Shown one piece after another: positions 46,121 through 54,814 of a DNA stretch of 64,000 nucleotides; position 1 is the stretch's first letter; every line of letters starts with the position of its first letter. The notes beneath the pieces are model-generated. The model ran no database searches. It was not told where the DNA came from and worked only from the letters and a program-made list of their open reading frames with translations. A program made the position numbers and the translations under genes. The DNA comes from SBBG01 sp033717875 (lineage in GTDB: Bacteria; Pseudomonadota; Gammaproteobacteria; Ga0077554; Ga007554): contig JADDKJ010000007.1 of NCBI GenBank assembly GCA_033717875.1, forward strand, positions 1-64,000, in the 5' to 3' direction.

Positions 46121-47140
46121 TCACAGTGTCACGCCCATTTTGTCCGCAATTTTCATTGCCAACTGGTTGAAATCTTTCTTGGCATCCTGAACAGCATTGG
46201 CATGACTACCTATGGCACCATCGGCGGGTGTCAGATTGAAAATCGGTTTATGATGCTCCTGCGCCATGGGAATCAAGCTGCGATAGTGCTTGATTGTAGC
46301 CAGGCAATAGGGATCATCGATGATCTGTTTTGTAAGCACGTCCGGCTTCTCGCCCAGTACTGATTCGCGGTATATCGCAGGAATGCGAGTGATCCACTTT
46401 TCATAGGCTTTAACCGGCCTATTCAGGCGCACACTATATTGCTGGCAAAGATAACCTATAGGCTGCATTTTCCCTTGCGGCAAATGGAAGGTGGGATGGG
46501 ATGGCTTTTCGGCGCTTGCTTCCCAGTTATCCAGCCTTTTTTTCCATAGGTTTTGCCAGTTTTTCAAGGTGGGGCCAAGATTTTTCAGCCCTTGTAAGGA
46601 GAACAGGTCAGCCCCGAGAGGAATCACTACGTAATCAGTGGCGACCAGTACCGATCGGTTGATTGCGCCCAGATTTGGGCCGATATCGACAAGTATGATA
46701 TCAGCTTGAACTTTTTCCACGGCCATCCGCATTACCTGCCAGAAAGAGCTCAGTATTCGCATTGGGCGGTAAAGATTGTTGTCGCCCATGCTGTTAGGCC
46801 ATTCGTTGGAAAGCGCATCTTCAAAACCGGATAAATTGACATCTCCCGGGATCAGGTAAAGGTCTGTGGCAATGGTTTGCAGCGTAGGTTCGGTGATATC
46901 ACCAATCGCGGTAAGTGGCTTGACGCACTGAAAGATCGTTGAGCCTTGTGACGAACTGTTCCAGATCTCCTCAATCCGATCTTCATCCAGGAAGGCCGAC
47001 GTCAAATTGGCTTGTGGATCAAGATCTACGGCGACAACCCGCTTGCCCAGACTGGCAAACATCCACGCAAGATGATAGATCAACGAAGTTTTGCCCACGC
47101 CGCCCTTGTTGTTAAAAAAAGTCAACACGGGCGCACTCAT
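46121..47140 (-). CDS. ParA-family ATPase
   Basis: The 339-residue protein begins MSAPVLTFFNNKGGVGKTSL, a deviant Walker A with the signature Lys, followed by VDLDPQANLTSAF and IILVDIGPNLG. It is a ParA/MinD-type ATPase. No parB or parS-like partner is beside it. Its start overlaps the stop of the AlbA_2 gene (ATGA), so the two are translationally coupled and probably work together. This unit differs from the chromosomal partition genes implied by parS, which are not in the window. Confidence 0.88.
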   Translation of the reverse strand: MSAPVLTFFNNKGGVGKTSLIYHLAWMFASLGKRVVAVDLDPQANLTSAFLDEDRIEEIWNSSSQGSTIFQCVKPLTAIGDITEPTLQTIATDLYLIPGDVNLSGFEDALSNEWPNSMGDNNLYRPMRILSSFWQVMRMAVEKVQADIILVDIGPNLGAINRSVLVATDYVVIPLGADLFSLQGLKNLGPTLKNWQNLWKKRLDNWEASAEKPSHPTFHLPQGKMQPIGYLCQQYSVRLNRPVKAYEKWITRIPAIYRESVLGEKPDVLTKQIIDDPYCLATIKHYRSLIPMAQEHHKPIFNLTPADGAIGSHANAVQDAKKDFNQLAMKIADKMGVTL

Positions 47141-48345
47141 GGTTTGCGCCTCATCACACAAGCGACCGCGCTCTGATTTACTTCAAACGTCAGCTCAGGA
47201 TTGCCGTTTTTTTCCAGTTCTTTTCTCGCGGTAGCAATTCCTCTTCCAAATGCCTGAATAAAACCAAACGTTTTTAACACGTCGCCAATATTCGGATTAC
47301 GATAATCCGTGATGCCAGGGTTGCCGAAGTTATCAATCGTGACATTGCCATACGGTCCGCCTGGGCTGATGATTTCAATGCGGTCATTAAACCAATACAC
47401 CCGCACCGGAGCATTGGTGCTCTCGTAAGTTCTGTGCAACACGGCGTTATATAGAATCTGCTGGATTGCAGCAGGGGGGTATGGCATCTCTTTCAAATGT
47501 GTTGGCGCCGAGATGATGTCGATAGCTGCCCGGTTATGGGCCATAAGTTTTTCTTCAGTACGACGAAGTACCTCTACAAGTGCTCCTCCTATTGGTTCTT
47601 CGTCGATTACCGGGTCAGATAGCTCCGTCCCGTCAATGCGCAAAAACTGAATATACGCGCCAGGAAGGAAATCCTGGGGGCTTTTTCCGATGGCGAGTAA
47701 TCCAAGCACGGTTGGCGTAGTATCATCAGGTGACACAATCATCTTGCATGAAGCGAGGCGTTCCTCATAGGTTCTGCCATTAGTTTCCAGAATATCTGCT
47801 GCAAATGCGGCGGGTAAATATTCGTTCTCGAAGATCAGCCTTGAAAGATCCGAAACCTTTGCTGTGGGAATGGGATAAATATCGAAAGGAAGATTTTTAT
47901 ATCTTCTTCTTTCACTGAGGATACGTTCTTCCTGTTCGTTGGCAATAGAGCGGCGTGGGCCAGTGCGAATCCAGATACGCCCCTCGTACTTTACCGGTGG
48001 CATATCCGAGGGCATAACCGTTACAACGGCCATCTCGGTGCCTTTCAAGGTTCTTTTTTCAACAGAGAGAACAGGCAATGGAAGGATGTTGCCGTCGCTT
48101 CTCATATCCGCCAGGCTGCGAAGCAGTTCATCCGTGATAGGTTCGTCAGAAGGAGATCCATCGTCTTTCGCGCCTATGAAAAGAATGCCCGGCTTGTTGT
48201 GGTTGGGTAAATCATTGGCGAACGCGCAAACAGCCTGCCGGGCTTTTTTGGAGGCATCTCCTCTGAAAGACCGCTTTCTCTCAGTAAGATCGGATTCAGT
48301 ATCATCCAATAGAGCCGTCAGCTCCTGGTCCGCAAGTCTTTTCAT
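47137..48345 (-). CDS. Schlafen AlbA_2 / GHKL ATP-binding domain protein
   Basis: The 402 residues have an N-terminal Schlafen-type AlbA_2 domain (ESDLTERKRSFRGDA near 16, FANDLPNHNKPGILFIGAKDDG near 43-65, split). A middle region follows, then a C-terminal GHKL/HATPase_c_4-like domain (YPPAAIQQILYNAVLHRTYE near 290, FNDRIEIISPGGPYG near 325, AFGRGIATARKELEKNG near 372). These proteins are often called transcriptional regulators or RecG-like helicases, but no helicase motif is present. Paired with a ParA-like ATPase, it resembles a mobile defence or regulatory unit. The recJ gene lies upstream on the same strand. Confidence 0.85.
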   Translation of the reverse strand: MKRLADQELTALLDDTESDLTERKRSFRGDASKKARQAVCAFANDLPNHNKPGILFIGAKDDGSPSDEPITDELLRSLADMRSDGNILPLPVLSVEKRTLKGTEMAVVTVMPSDMPPVKYEGRIWIRTGPRRSIANEQEERILSERRRYKNLPFDIYPIPTAKVSDLSRLIFENEYLPAAFAADILETNGRTYEERLASCKMIVSPDDTTPTVLGLLAIGKSPQDFLPGAYIQFLRIDGTELSDPVIDEEPIGGALVEVLRRTEEKLMAHNRAAIDIISAPTHLKEMPYPPAAIQQILYNAVLHRTYESTNAPVRVYWFNDRIEIISPGGPYGNVTIDNFGNPGITDYRNPNIGDVLKTFGFIQAFGRGIATARKELEKNGNPELTFEVNQSAVACVMRRKP

Positions 48346-48445
48346 CTCGTTGATCCCTTACTCCAAAATCTGGGGGTATTGCATCAGTATTGCGATAAAT
48401 CACATTCAGCGCAATGCCATTGAGTTGCTGTGGTTACGGCGCACC

Positions 48446-50191
48446 CTACATCCCGGCGATATGCTCCACAATCAACTGCACGCTACGCCGCCCCTGGTAT
48501 TCATTGACATCCAGCTTGTATGCCATGTGGACCTGGGGACCCACCTCGTCCGCGCCCTGCCCTTTGTTGAACGCGATTGCGTCGAGCAATGCTGTCGAAC
48601 CAGGTATCTTGAGCAGCATCTTGAGGTGTTTTTCGCCGACGATGCGCTGGTTGACGATTTCGAAGCGGCCGTCGAACACGGGTTCGGGGAAGCCTTGGCC
48701 CCAGGGGCTGGCGTTACGCAGTGTTTCGGCCAGTTCCAGGCCTAGGTCGCGGGGGGGTAGCTCGCCGTCGCTGAGAACGGTGGCCTGCGGCGGCTGGTTG
48801 TCGAGGAGTGCGCGTATTTCTTCGTCGAAGGCTTGACGAAAGGCGTCGAAGTGTTCGCGCTTGAGGGTCAGCCCGGCGGCCATGGCGTGGCCGCCGAATT
48901 TGGTGAGCAGACCCGGATGATGCGCCGCCACGCTGTCGAGCACGTCGCGGATGTGGACGCCGGGAATGGAGCGTGCCGAGCCTTTGATTTCCTGCTCGTT
49001 GGCGGGGGCGAAGGCGATCACCGGACGGTGATAGCGATCCTTGATGCGCGAGGCGAGGATGCCGATCACACCTTGATGCCAGGATTCGTCGAACAGGCAG
49101 AGGCCGAAAGAATTTTTCGCGTTTCGGGTTTCAGGTTCCGGTTCGCCGAACTCGCTCCCTGCAAGCAGCGTCAGCGCCTGTTCCTGCATCTCGTTTTCGA
49201 TGCCGCGGCGCTCGCGGTTGAGGTGATCCAATTGCCCGGCGATATCGCGCGCCCGGGTATCGTCGTCGGTGAGCAGGCACTCGATGCCCAGCGTCATGTC
49301 GTCGAGACGCCCGGCGGCGTTGAGCCTGGGGCCGACCGCGAACCCCAGATCGGTCGCGCCGATGCGTTCATACCGCCGGCCCGCCACTTCCAGCAAGGCG
49401 CGAATGCCGGCGCAACACGCCCCGGCGCGGATGCGCGCCAGGCCCTGTGCCACCAGGATACGGTTGACATGATCGAGCGGCACCACATCGGCCACGGTGC
49501 CGAGCGCCACCAGGTCCAGCAATTGCGCGAGATTGGGCTCGGTGATGCCGCGTTGTGCGAACCAGTCTCGTTCACGCAGTCGCGCGCGCAGCGCCAGCAT
49601 CACGTAGAAGATCACGCCCACGCCGGCGAGACTCTTACTGGGGAAGCCGTCGCCGGGCTGGTTGGGATTGACGATGGCATCCGCCCCGGGCAGCGTTGCG
49701 CCGGGCAGATGGTGATCGGTAATCAACACTTGCATGCTGTGTGCCTTGGCCGCTGCCACACCGTCGATGCTCGAAATACCATTGTCCACGGTAATGAGCA
49801 AATCGGGCTGGTGTCCGGCGGCTACCGCGACGATCTCGGGCGTCAGGCCATAGCCGAATTCGAAGCGGTTTGGTACCACAAAGCGCACATCGCTGGCGCC
49901 GAGCAGACGCAGCGCCCGCACCGCCACCGCGCAACTGGTCGCGCCGTCGGCATCGAAATCCGCCACGATCAATATGCGCTTGCCGTCGCGCAGTGCGGCG
50001 TATAGCAGATCACACGCAGCGTCGATGCCCGTGAGCTGTGAGGCGGGCGGCAGACGCGTCAGCAGGTTTTCCAGCTCGCCGGCATTCGCCACCCGGCGCG
50101 CGGCATAGATGCGCCGCAGCACGGGGTGCAGACTGTCCGGCAAGGCGGTGTTGTCCTCGAAGGTGCGCCGGACGATCTGTTTTTCTGTCAC
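48446..50191 (-). CDS. recJ: single-stranded-DNA exonuclease RecJ
   Basis: This DHH-family 5'-3' ssDNA exonuclease acts in recombination and mismatch repair. The 581 residues have motif I VADFDADGATSCAVAV (about 77), DNGIS (about 137), the DHH triad LITDHHLPGA (about 155), GTVADVVPL (about 232), the DHHA1 block KFGGHAMAAGLTLKREHFD (about 430), and a C-terminal OB-fold. The start overlaps the stop of the upstream phosphoglycerate-mutase-like gene. Confidence 0.95.
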   Translation of the reverse strand: MTEKQIVRRTFEDNTALPDSLHPVLRRIYAARRVANAGELENLLTRLPPASQLTGIDAACDLLYAALRDGKRILIVADFDADGATSCAVAVRALRLLGASDVRFVVPNRFEFGYGLTPEIVAVAAGHQPDLLITVDNGISSIDGVAAAKAHSMQVLITDHHLPGATLPGADAIVNPNQPGDGFPSKSLAGVGVIFYVMLALRARLRERDWFAQRGITEPNLAQLLDLVALGTVADVVPLDHVNRILVAQGLARIRAGACCAGIRALLEVAGRRYERIGATDLGFAVGPRLNAAGRLDDMTLGIECLLTDDDTRARDIAGQLDHLNRERRGIENEMQEQALTLLAGSEFGEPEPETRNAKNSFGLCLFDESWHQGVIGILASRIKDRYHRPVIAFAPANEQEIKGSARSIPGVHIRDVLDSVAAHHPGLLTKFGGHAMAAGLTLKREHFDAFRQAFDEEIRALLDNQPPQATVLSDGELPPRDLGLELAETLRNASPWGQGFPEPVFDGRFEIVNQRIVGEKHLKMLLKIPGSTALLDAIAFNKGQGADEVGPQVHMAYKLDVNEYQGRRSVQLIVEHIAGM

Positions 50192-51222
50192 GTATAAGTC
50201 TCCAGCGAGCGGCGGCGCTTCCAGAAGCGCCGCAGTGATGACGGGGTGACGCGGTAAGCGCGGCCATCGGCGGCGAGGATGTCCAGGCTGTCGATGTTAC
50301 GCCTTTTCAGGGCATCCAGCAGCGGCGCAAACCAGTTTTGCATCAAAGACGCCATCGCCTCGCCCCACGTGCTCGTGTCGCCATACAGCGTCGCGCTGTG
50401 GACGGCATTCAGCACCACCAGTTGCGCACCGCCGGAACGATGTTCCAGCACGACGGCGGCGGATGCCGGCAGCGTCGCGGCAGGAACGCCACCCAGCCGC
50501 GCCAGCCCTGTCGCCACGGGCTCATCGCTCCATACCCGCGCCCAACGCGCCGGCACACCTCGTGGCGTATAGCCGCCGCCCCACAGCCACACGCTGTTGA
50601 CGGCAGGCGCGCCACGCGCGCTACGCGCGTGATTCACCGCGCTGGAGTGCAACAGCATCTGAATCTCATTGAGCACTGCATGCCACTGCTTGCCGCGCGC
50701 CCCCGAAGGCAGCAAGCCGTCGATGTGACGCCCCAGCGCCTCGCGCAGGTCATAGGTGCGAATGTGCGGATCCTCCGGCAAACGCAAATACCAGCGCTCG
50801 GGATGCGGCGTTTCAAGACGCCAGCCATCGGCGCCGAACAAGGCGTTGAACTCTTTGGCGATGGTGTCCGCTTCGTGCTGTTGCATATTCAACATGCGGT
50901 CGCCGAGCAGCACCAGGCGCGATTGGTCGGGGCGCAGATGCACCGGGTCGGCGCGCAGCCAGAAATCCTGCGACACTTCGCCGGTATCCCCTGCCCACGC
51001 CACCGCCGCCACCGGCAGATCCCGCGCCGGGTCGCGTTCCACGCCGAACAGATGAAACAGCGTCGCCTCCAGGCCCACAGCCGGCACGTTCTCCACCACC
51101 GCGCGCGCCAGCAGGGTTTCCAGGGGCGCAAGGTTGAGCCCGGAAAAATCCGTGGCGCGCAGTCCTGGCGGGCCGTAGAGGCCGGGGGTGACGAGGGTGC
51201 AGGAGGCGGGAGAATCCATCAA
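50188..51222 (-). CDS. phosphoglycerate-mutase-like (regulatory) protein next to recJ
   Basis: This 344-residue protein matches what is often annotated as cofactor-independent phosphoglycerate mutase regulatory protein beside recJ in beta- and gammaproteobacteria. Visible are TPGLYGPPGL at the N-terminus, a Trp/Gly region SVWLWGGGY (about 230), and VLNAVHSATLYGD (about 288). I do not see the metal-binding residues of true phosphoglycerate mutases, so catalysis is doubtful. It is coupled to recJ by an ATGA overlap and lies eight bases after the HepT-like gene. Confidence 0.55.
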   Translation of the reverse strand: MMDSPASCTLVTPGLYGPPGLRATDFSGLNLAPLETLLARAVVENVPAVGLEATLFHLFGVERDPARDLPVAAVAWAGDTGEVSQDFWLRADPVHLRPDQSRLVLLGDRMLNMQQHEADTIAKEFNALFGADGWRLETPHPERWYLRLPEDPHIRTYDLREALGRHIDGLLPSGARGKQWHAVLNEIQMLLHSSAVNHARSARGAPAVNSVWLWGGGYTPRGVPARWARVWSDEPVATGLARLGGVPAATLPASAAVVLEHRSGGAQLVVLNAVHSATLYGDTSTWGEAMASLMQNWFAPLLDALKRRNIDSLDILAADGRAYRVTPSSLRRFWKRRRSLETYT

Positions 51223-51230
51223 CTCTGCTG

Positions 51231-51620
51231 CTATTCTGTTTCTACTATGCGCTCGACATGGCGCACCAAGGTGTTTACTTCTTCGATCATGACATGGCGG
51301 TCCAAAGGTTCGTCGCTGCTCTCCATGCCTTCATATCGCGCCTGTGCCACAAACATGTTGTAGGCGGCCAGAGGCCAGTATGGCGTCACATCCTCGCCAC
51401 GATTCTCGAGCAGCGTGAGTAGCCTGCCTACATCGTGAGTTCGTGGATAGATCAAGCCGAGTGCCGACATCCATGCCTTTAGCGCTTTTTCTACCGCTTG
51501 TTGGCCGTGAAATCCGAAGATTTCATCTGCGAAGACGTTCGAATCCTGCATGCCGGTCAGGGCGCGCAAATCCTTTTGCGCGGCGGTAAGCATGGCTTTG
51601 GCGTGCTCAAGATCGCGCAT
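51231..51620 (-). CDS. HEPN-domain (HepT-like) toxin
   Basis: The 129-residue helical HEPN protein has the family stretches FHGQQAVEKALKAWMSALGL (about 37-56) and YPRTHDVGRLLTLLENRG (about 58-75). The usual Rx4-6H ribonuclease motif is not clean: Arg in QARYEGMESSDEPLDRHV has its His 13 residues on. Its start overlaps the MntA-like gene by 14 bases, typical of HepT-MntA pairs. Confidence 0.78.
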   Translation of the reverse strand: MRDLEHAKAMLTAAQKDLRALTGMQDSNVFADEIFGFHGQQAVEKALKAWMSALGLIYPRTHDVGRLLTLLENRGEDVTPYWPLAAYNMFVAQARYEGMESSDEPLDRHVMIEEVNTLVRHVERIVETE

Positions 51621-51942
51621 GCAGGACTTTCCCTTCGCGCATGGCGCGTGCGATGAGGTGGTTGGGCGAGTTGCGCCAATGCTCCACTTCGCCCTGGCTG
51701 TAAAGCACGATATCCTTGGAAACCGGGAACCGTGCAAGCGCCCGCCATAAGCGTGCCGCCTCTCTTCTTCGGCTGCGCGATGCGCCGAAAGGCTCCCGCT
51801 CGATGACGAGCAGATCGACGTCGGAATCCTGACGCGCATCGCCCCGGGCATAAGAGCCGAACAGGATGATACATTCGGGATTTACTTCTTGCGCGATGGT
51901 TTGCGCCATGTCTTTCAGCATTTGGTCATCGATTTTATCCAT
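51607..51942 (-). CDS. MNT-type nucleotidyltransferase (MntA-like antitoxin)
   Basis: The 111 residues carry the minimal nucleotidyltransferase signature GSYARGDARQDSDVDLLV (about 30-47) with the GS and DxD pair. In HepT-MntA modules the MntA enzyme AMPylates the HEPN toxin and silences it. It overlaps both neighbours (VapC-like gene by 8 bases, HEPN gene by 14). Confidence 0.85.
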   Translation of the reverse strand: MDKIDDQMLKDMAQTIAQEVNPECIILFGSYARGDARQDSDVDLLVIEREPFGASRSRRREAARLWRALARFPVSKDIVLYSQGEVEHWRNSPNHLIARAMREGKVLHARS

Positions 51943-52318
51943 ACAACCTCACTTTCACCGCATGATTCAATAACCGAAAGTGTTTATCGAGTGAATAAAT
52001 TGCGCAATTATGTTGCCTTGCGTTTTGAGCAATAATCAAATCGGGAATCCCTACCCCATTTGCCCCGCCTTTCAAACACTTCACCTGGAATTCGATAATT
52101 TCTTCCCAATGAATATCTAGCGGGATTCTATTTATTTCATAAAGCAGCTTAACGACCTTCGTTTGCTTTTTTACCTTTAGATAGGGTAATAGCTCGGCCA
52201 GTATTATGTCGTTGGTGACGATAAGGTTTTCGTCTATCAGGAAATCGAGGTCTTTGGAGTTGAGGCCGCTCCGAAAATAATCAATCCATATTGATGTATC
52301 TACCAAAACGTCCATCAA
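51935..52318 (-). CDS. vapC: PIN-domain ribonuclease (VapC-like toxin)
   Basis: The 127 residues have the PIN acidic sites: Asp in VLVDTSIWIDYF (about 7), Glu in IILAELLPYL (about 42), Asp in GIPDLIIAQNA (about 93) and Asp in IYSLDKHF (about 111). VapC toxins cut tRNA or rRNA. It is coupled to the ribbon-helix-helix antitoxin upstream (ATGA) and overlaps the MntA-like gene downstream. Base composition is AT-richer than the neighbours. Confidence 0.88.
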   Translation of the reverse strand: MMDVLVDTSIWIDYFRSGLNSKDLDFLIDENLIVTNDIILAELLPYLKVKKQTKVVKLLYEINRIPLDIHWEEIIEFQVKCLKGGANGVGIPDLIIAQNARQHNCAIYSLDKHFRLLNHAVKVRLYG

Positions 52319-52509
52319 TGGCGGTCTCTGATTTCGTCAAGATCAATATCCAGATCGATTTTCCCTTTGTATTTCTTTAGCTCGGAAATTCTTGATTTTC
52401 TCACTAATTCTTCCAGCGCCTTAATGATGACCGCGGTTTTGGTGTCCGCGTGGGTTGCTTTCATTGCCTCGTTCAGCAAGCTTTCGGGTAAATCAAGGGT
52501 GGTTCTCAT
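52315..52509 (-). CDS. vapB: ribbon-helix-helix antitoxin (VapB-like)
   Basis: The 64-residue protein begins MRTTLDLPESLLNEAMKAT, a ribbon-helix-helix DNA-binding strand and helices, and ends with an acidic tail (IDLDIDLDEIRDRH) suited to wrap the toxin. It is the first gene of the four-gene toxin-antitoxin run and would autoregulate it. Confidence 0.88.
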   Translation of the reverse strand: MRTTLDLPESLLNEAMKATHADTKTAVIIKALEELVRKSRISELKKYKGKIDLDIDLDEIRDRH

Positions 52510-52598
52510 GTTCGCCTCCGCGGGTTATGCATATAATAATAGACATCTATGCATATTCTTTCAAGAAACCGGCATGGTGCGCCGGAGGGCCTTTCAGA

Positions 52599-53171
52599 TC
52601 AATTCCCAATCTGAAACCGATAACCCAGGCTGACGAAATCGATATTCTTTTCGATCACCGTGTATTCAAGTTCAAGAGCCCCCTCGCCGATTTTCCAGCC
52701 GCCGCCGAGGCCATAGGAGCCGTGCCAGTCGGTGGCGCTGGCGGAAAGGGCGTTGCCGCTGGCGCTGATTCTGTCGTAAAGGACGCCAGCCCTGACCTTG
52801 GCGTAAAATTTCCCTGGGCTCTGGTAAACGCCGTAGAGCGCGGCGGTGGTGACGCCCCAAACGTTGTCGCCTTGGGGAATTTTCGTGCCGTTGCGGGAGA
52901 AGTCGGCGCGGCCGCGGCCGAAGCTGGTGGTCAGTTCGCCTTCGGCGCCGAGAAAACCGAGTTTGCCGATTTTGAATTGATAGCCGCCGATGAGGCCGGC
53001 GTTCGCCACGGCGTCCGGGCTCGACATTCTCACGCCATCGTCGAGGTTCATCTTGTCGGCGAGCATCGCGCCGACCTTGAGCCCCCCATACAGCGGGCTT
53101 TCCTCGGCCTGCGCGGTGGCCAGTAAACCAAGGCTGAACAGTGCGATCATTGCAGAAATTCTGGTTTTCAT
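52599..53171 (-). CDS. outer-membrane beta-barrel protein (OmpA-like/porin family)
   Basis: The 190-residue exported protein has a signal peptide ending ATAQAEES and then alternating amphipathic strands with Gly and aromatic residues (YGGLKVGAMLAD, FLGAEGELTTSFG, FYAKVRAGVLYDRIS). It ends VSLGYRFQIGN, a barrel-type strand, though the last residue is Asn rather than Phe. It has the size of an eight-stranded barrel. Ligand is unknown. Confidence 0.78.
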   Translation of the reverse strand: MKTRISAMIALFSLGLLATAQAEESPLYGGLKVGAMLADKMNLDDGVRMSSPDAVANAGLIGGYQFKIGKLGFLGAEGELTTSFGRGRADFSRNGTKIPQGDNVWGVTTAALYGVYQSPGKFYAKVRAGVLYDRISASGNALSASATDWHGSYGLGGGWKIGEGALELEYTVIEKNIDFVSLGYRFQIGN

Positions 53172-53203
53172 TGCATTGCCCTCTGCTTATTGTTTCTCCG
53201 AAA

Positions 53204-54712
53204 TTACGCTTTCTCCAACACCCCGCGCTCCAGCAACAAACTCAGTGTGAACCGCACGCCGAAGCCGGTGATGTCGGTGGGGATGTGCGCCAGTCCACCC
53301 TTGTTGTTGCCGGCGGCGAGATCGATGTGCAGCCAGGGCACCTCCTCCTTGACGAAACGGCTCAGAAAGCGCGCCGCGAGGATGTGATCGGCTTCGCCGG
53401 CGAGGACGCATTGCTTGATGTCGGCGATGTCGCTTTCCAGTTCCTTGTCGTAGTCGCTGTCGGTCGGAAAGGGCCACACCCGCTCGCCGCTGGCGCGGCC
53501 CGCTTCGATCACATCGGCGACCAGCGCGTCGCGATTGGCGAACGCCCCGCTGTAGCGCGTCCCGAGGGCGTAGATGCACGAACCCGTCAACGTGGCGTAG
53601 TCGATGAGCAGGCCGGGGCGTTCGGCGCTGGCCATCGCCAGGGTATCGGCGAGGATCATGCGGCCCTCGGCGTCGGTGTGCACCACTTCGATGGTCACGC
53701 CGTTGCTGGCGGTGACGACATCATTCTGCTTGTAGGCTTTCGGGCCGATGTGGTTTTGCGCCAGGGCCAGCCAGCAGTGTACGGAAAGATTCGCCTTGAG
53801 CCGGGTCAGCGCCAGCAGCACGCCGAGCGCCACGGCGCTGCCTTCCATGTCCTCGTGCATGCCGAACATGCTCTTGGCCGGTTTGAGGTTGTTGCCGCCG
53901 GTGTCGTAGCAGATACCCTTGCCGACCAGCGCCAGCCGCCGCCCGGTCTTTTTTTCCGTGCCGCGTTTGCGGCTGCGGGGCGAATAGCAGAGCTGCACGA
54001 TGCCCGCGTCGTCATCGGTGCTGCCCTGCGCCACGGCGAGAAAGGCCCCGGCGTTCTGGCGCTTGAGGGTCTTGGTGTCGAAAAAGTGCATGTTCCAGCC
54101 GTTTTCTTCGGCCAGTTCGGCGATGCGTTCCCGATAGTGCGCCGGGGTGAGTTGATTGGGTGGCAACGCCGTGAGATAACGCGCCAGGTTGTTGCCCTCG
54201 GCCTCGGCAAGCGTACGCGAAAAATCGAGCCTGGCGTCCAGGCCGTGGATGTCGATACCGGCCAGCCGCTTTTCCCTGGCCGGTTTGCTTTTCAGGGCCG
54301 GCATGGCGTGGACGCCCGCCAGCAGCGCCGCCACGCACGCCTCGGCGACGCGCGCGGCCAGTTCCGAGTCCAGTCCCGCCAGTAGCAGGGTGATGGCGGT
54401 GGGATTTTGTTCCAGATGTGTGGCGCACAGCTTGCGCGCCAGCGTCAGCAGGTCGAAGGCCGAAATATCCGGTTTGATGGGCGCGAGCGTGACGCGGCTG
54501 CCTGTGGCATTGGGCAGGTCGGTGGTCAGCGGCGAGGTGTCGTCTTTTTCCTTGAGACGCGCCCAGCGCTGTTTCAGCAGGCCGGCGTGGGGAAACATCG
54601 GCCAGTCCTTGCCGGACGTGGTCTCGGGAAAGGCGATGAGAAGGTTGGTCTGGCCATCGACATACCCCTCTTCCGGCAGTCCGCGATGTTGTTTTATGCT
54701 GATTTTGATCAC
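53204..54712 (-). CDS. leucyl aminopeptidase family (M17) protein
   Basis: The 502-residue cytosolic aminopeptidase carries the M17 metal and active-site blocks: GKGICYDTGGNNLKPAKSMF (about 255-274, with Lys and Asp), HEDMEGSAVALG (about 277), and the signature NTDAEGRMILADTL as HTDAEGRMILADTLAMAS (about 337-354). Family length. Divergent from the pyruvate dehydrogenase operon. Confidence 0.92.
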   Translation of the reverse strand: MIKISIKQHRGLPEEGYVDGQTNLLIAFPETTSGKDWPMFPHAGLLKQRWARLKEKDDTSPLTTDLPNATGSRVTLAPIKPDISAFDLLTLARKLCATHLEQNPTAITLLLAGLDSELAARVAEACVAALLAGVHAMPALKSKPAREKRLAGIDIHGLDARLDFSRTLAEAEGNNLARYLTALPPNQLTPAHYRERIAELAEENGWNMHFFDTKTLKRQNAGAFLAVAQGSTDDDAGIVQLCYSPRSRKRGTEKKTGRRLALVGKGICYDTGGNNLKPAKSMFGMHEDMEGSAVALGVLLALTRLKANLSVHCWLALAQNHIGPKAYKQNDVVTASNGVTIEVVHTDAEGRMILADTLAMASAERPGLLIDYATLTGSCIYALGTRYSGAFANRDALVADVIEAGRASGERVWPFPTDSDYDKELESDIADIKQCVLAGEADHILAARFLSRFVKEEVPWLHIDLAAGNNKGGLAHIPTDITGFGVRFTLSLLLERGVLEKA

Positions 54713-54814
54713 TTAAAACCCCTTCTTAAGCCATGGTTTACCTTGACCTTGAGCCGCAAAAAACAGATCATATCGTGCTTGACGATTTTCAGGTACTTTA
54801 AATGAAGGAGTCCC

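Noticed and set aside
46121..47140. Chromosomal ParA partner for the parS sites
   Set aside because: No ParB follows and it is coupled to an AlbA_2 gene; it is not the origin-linked parAB pair.
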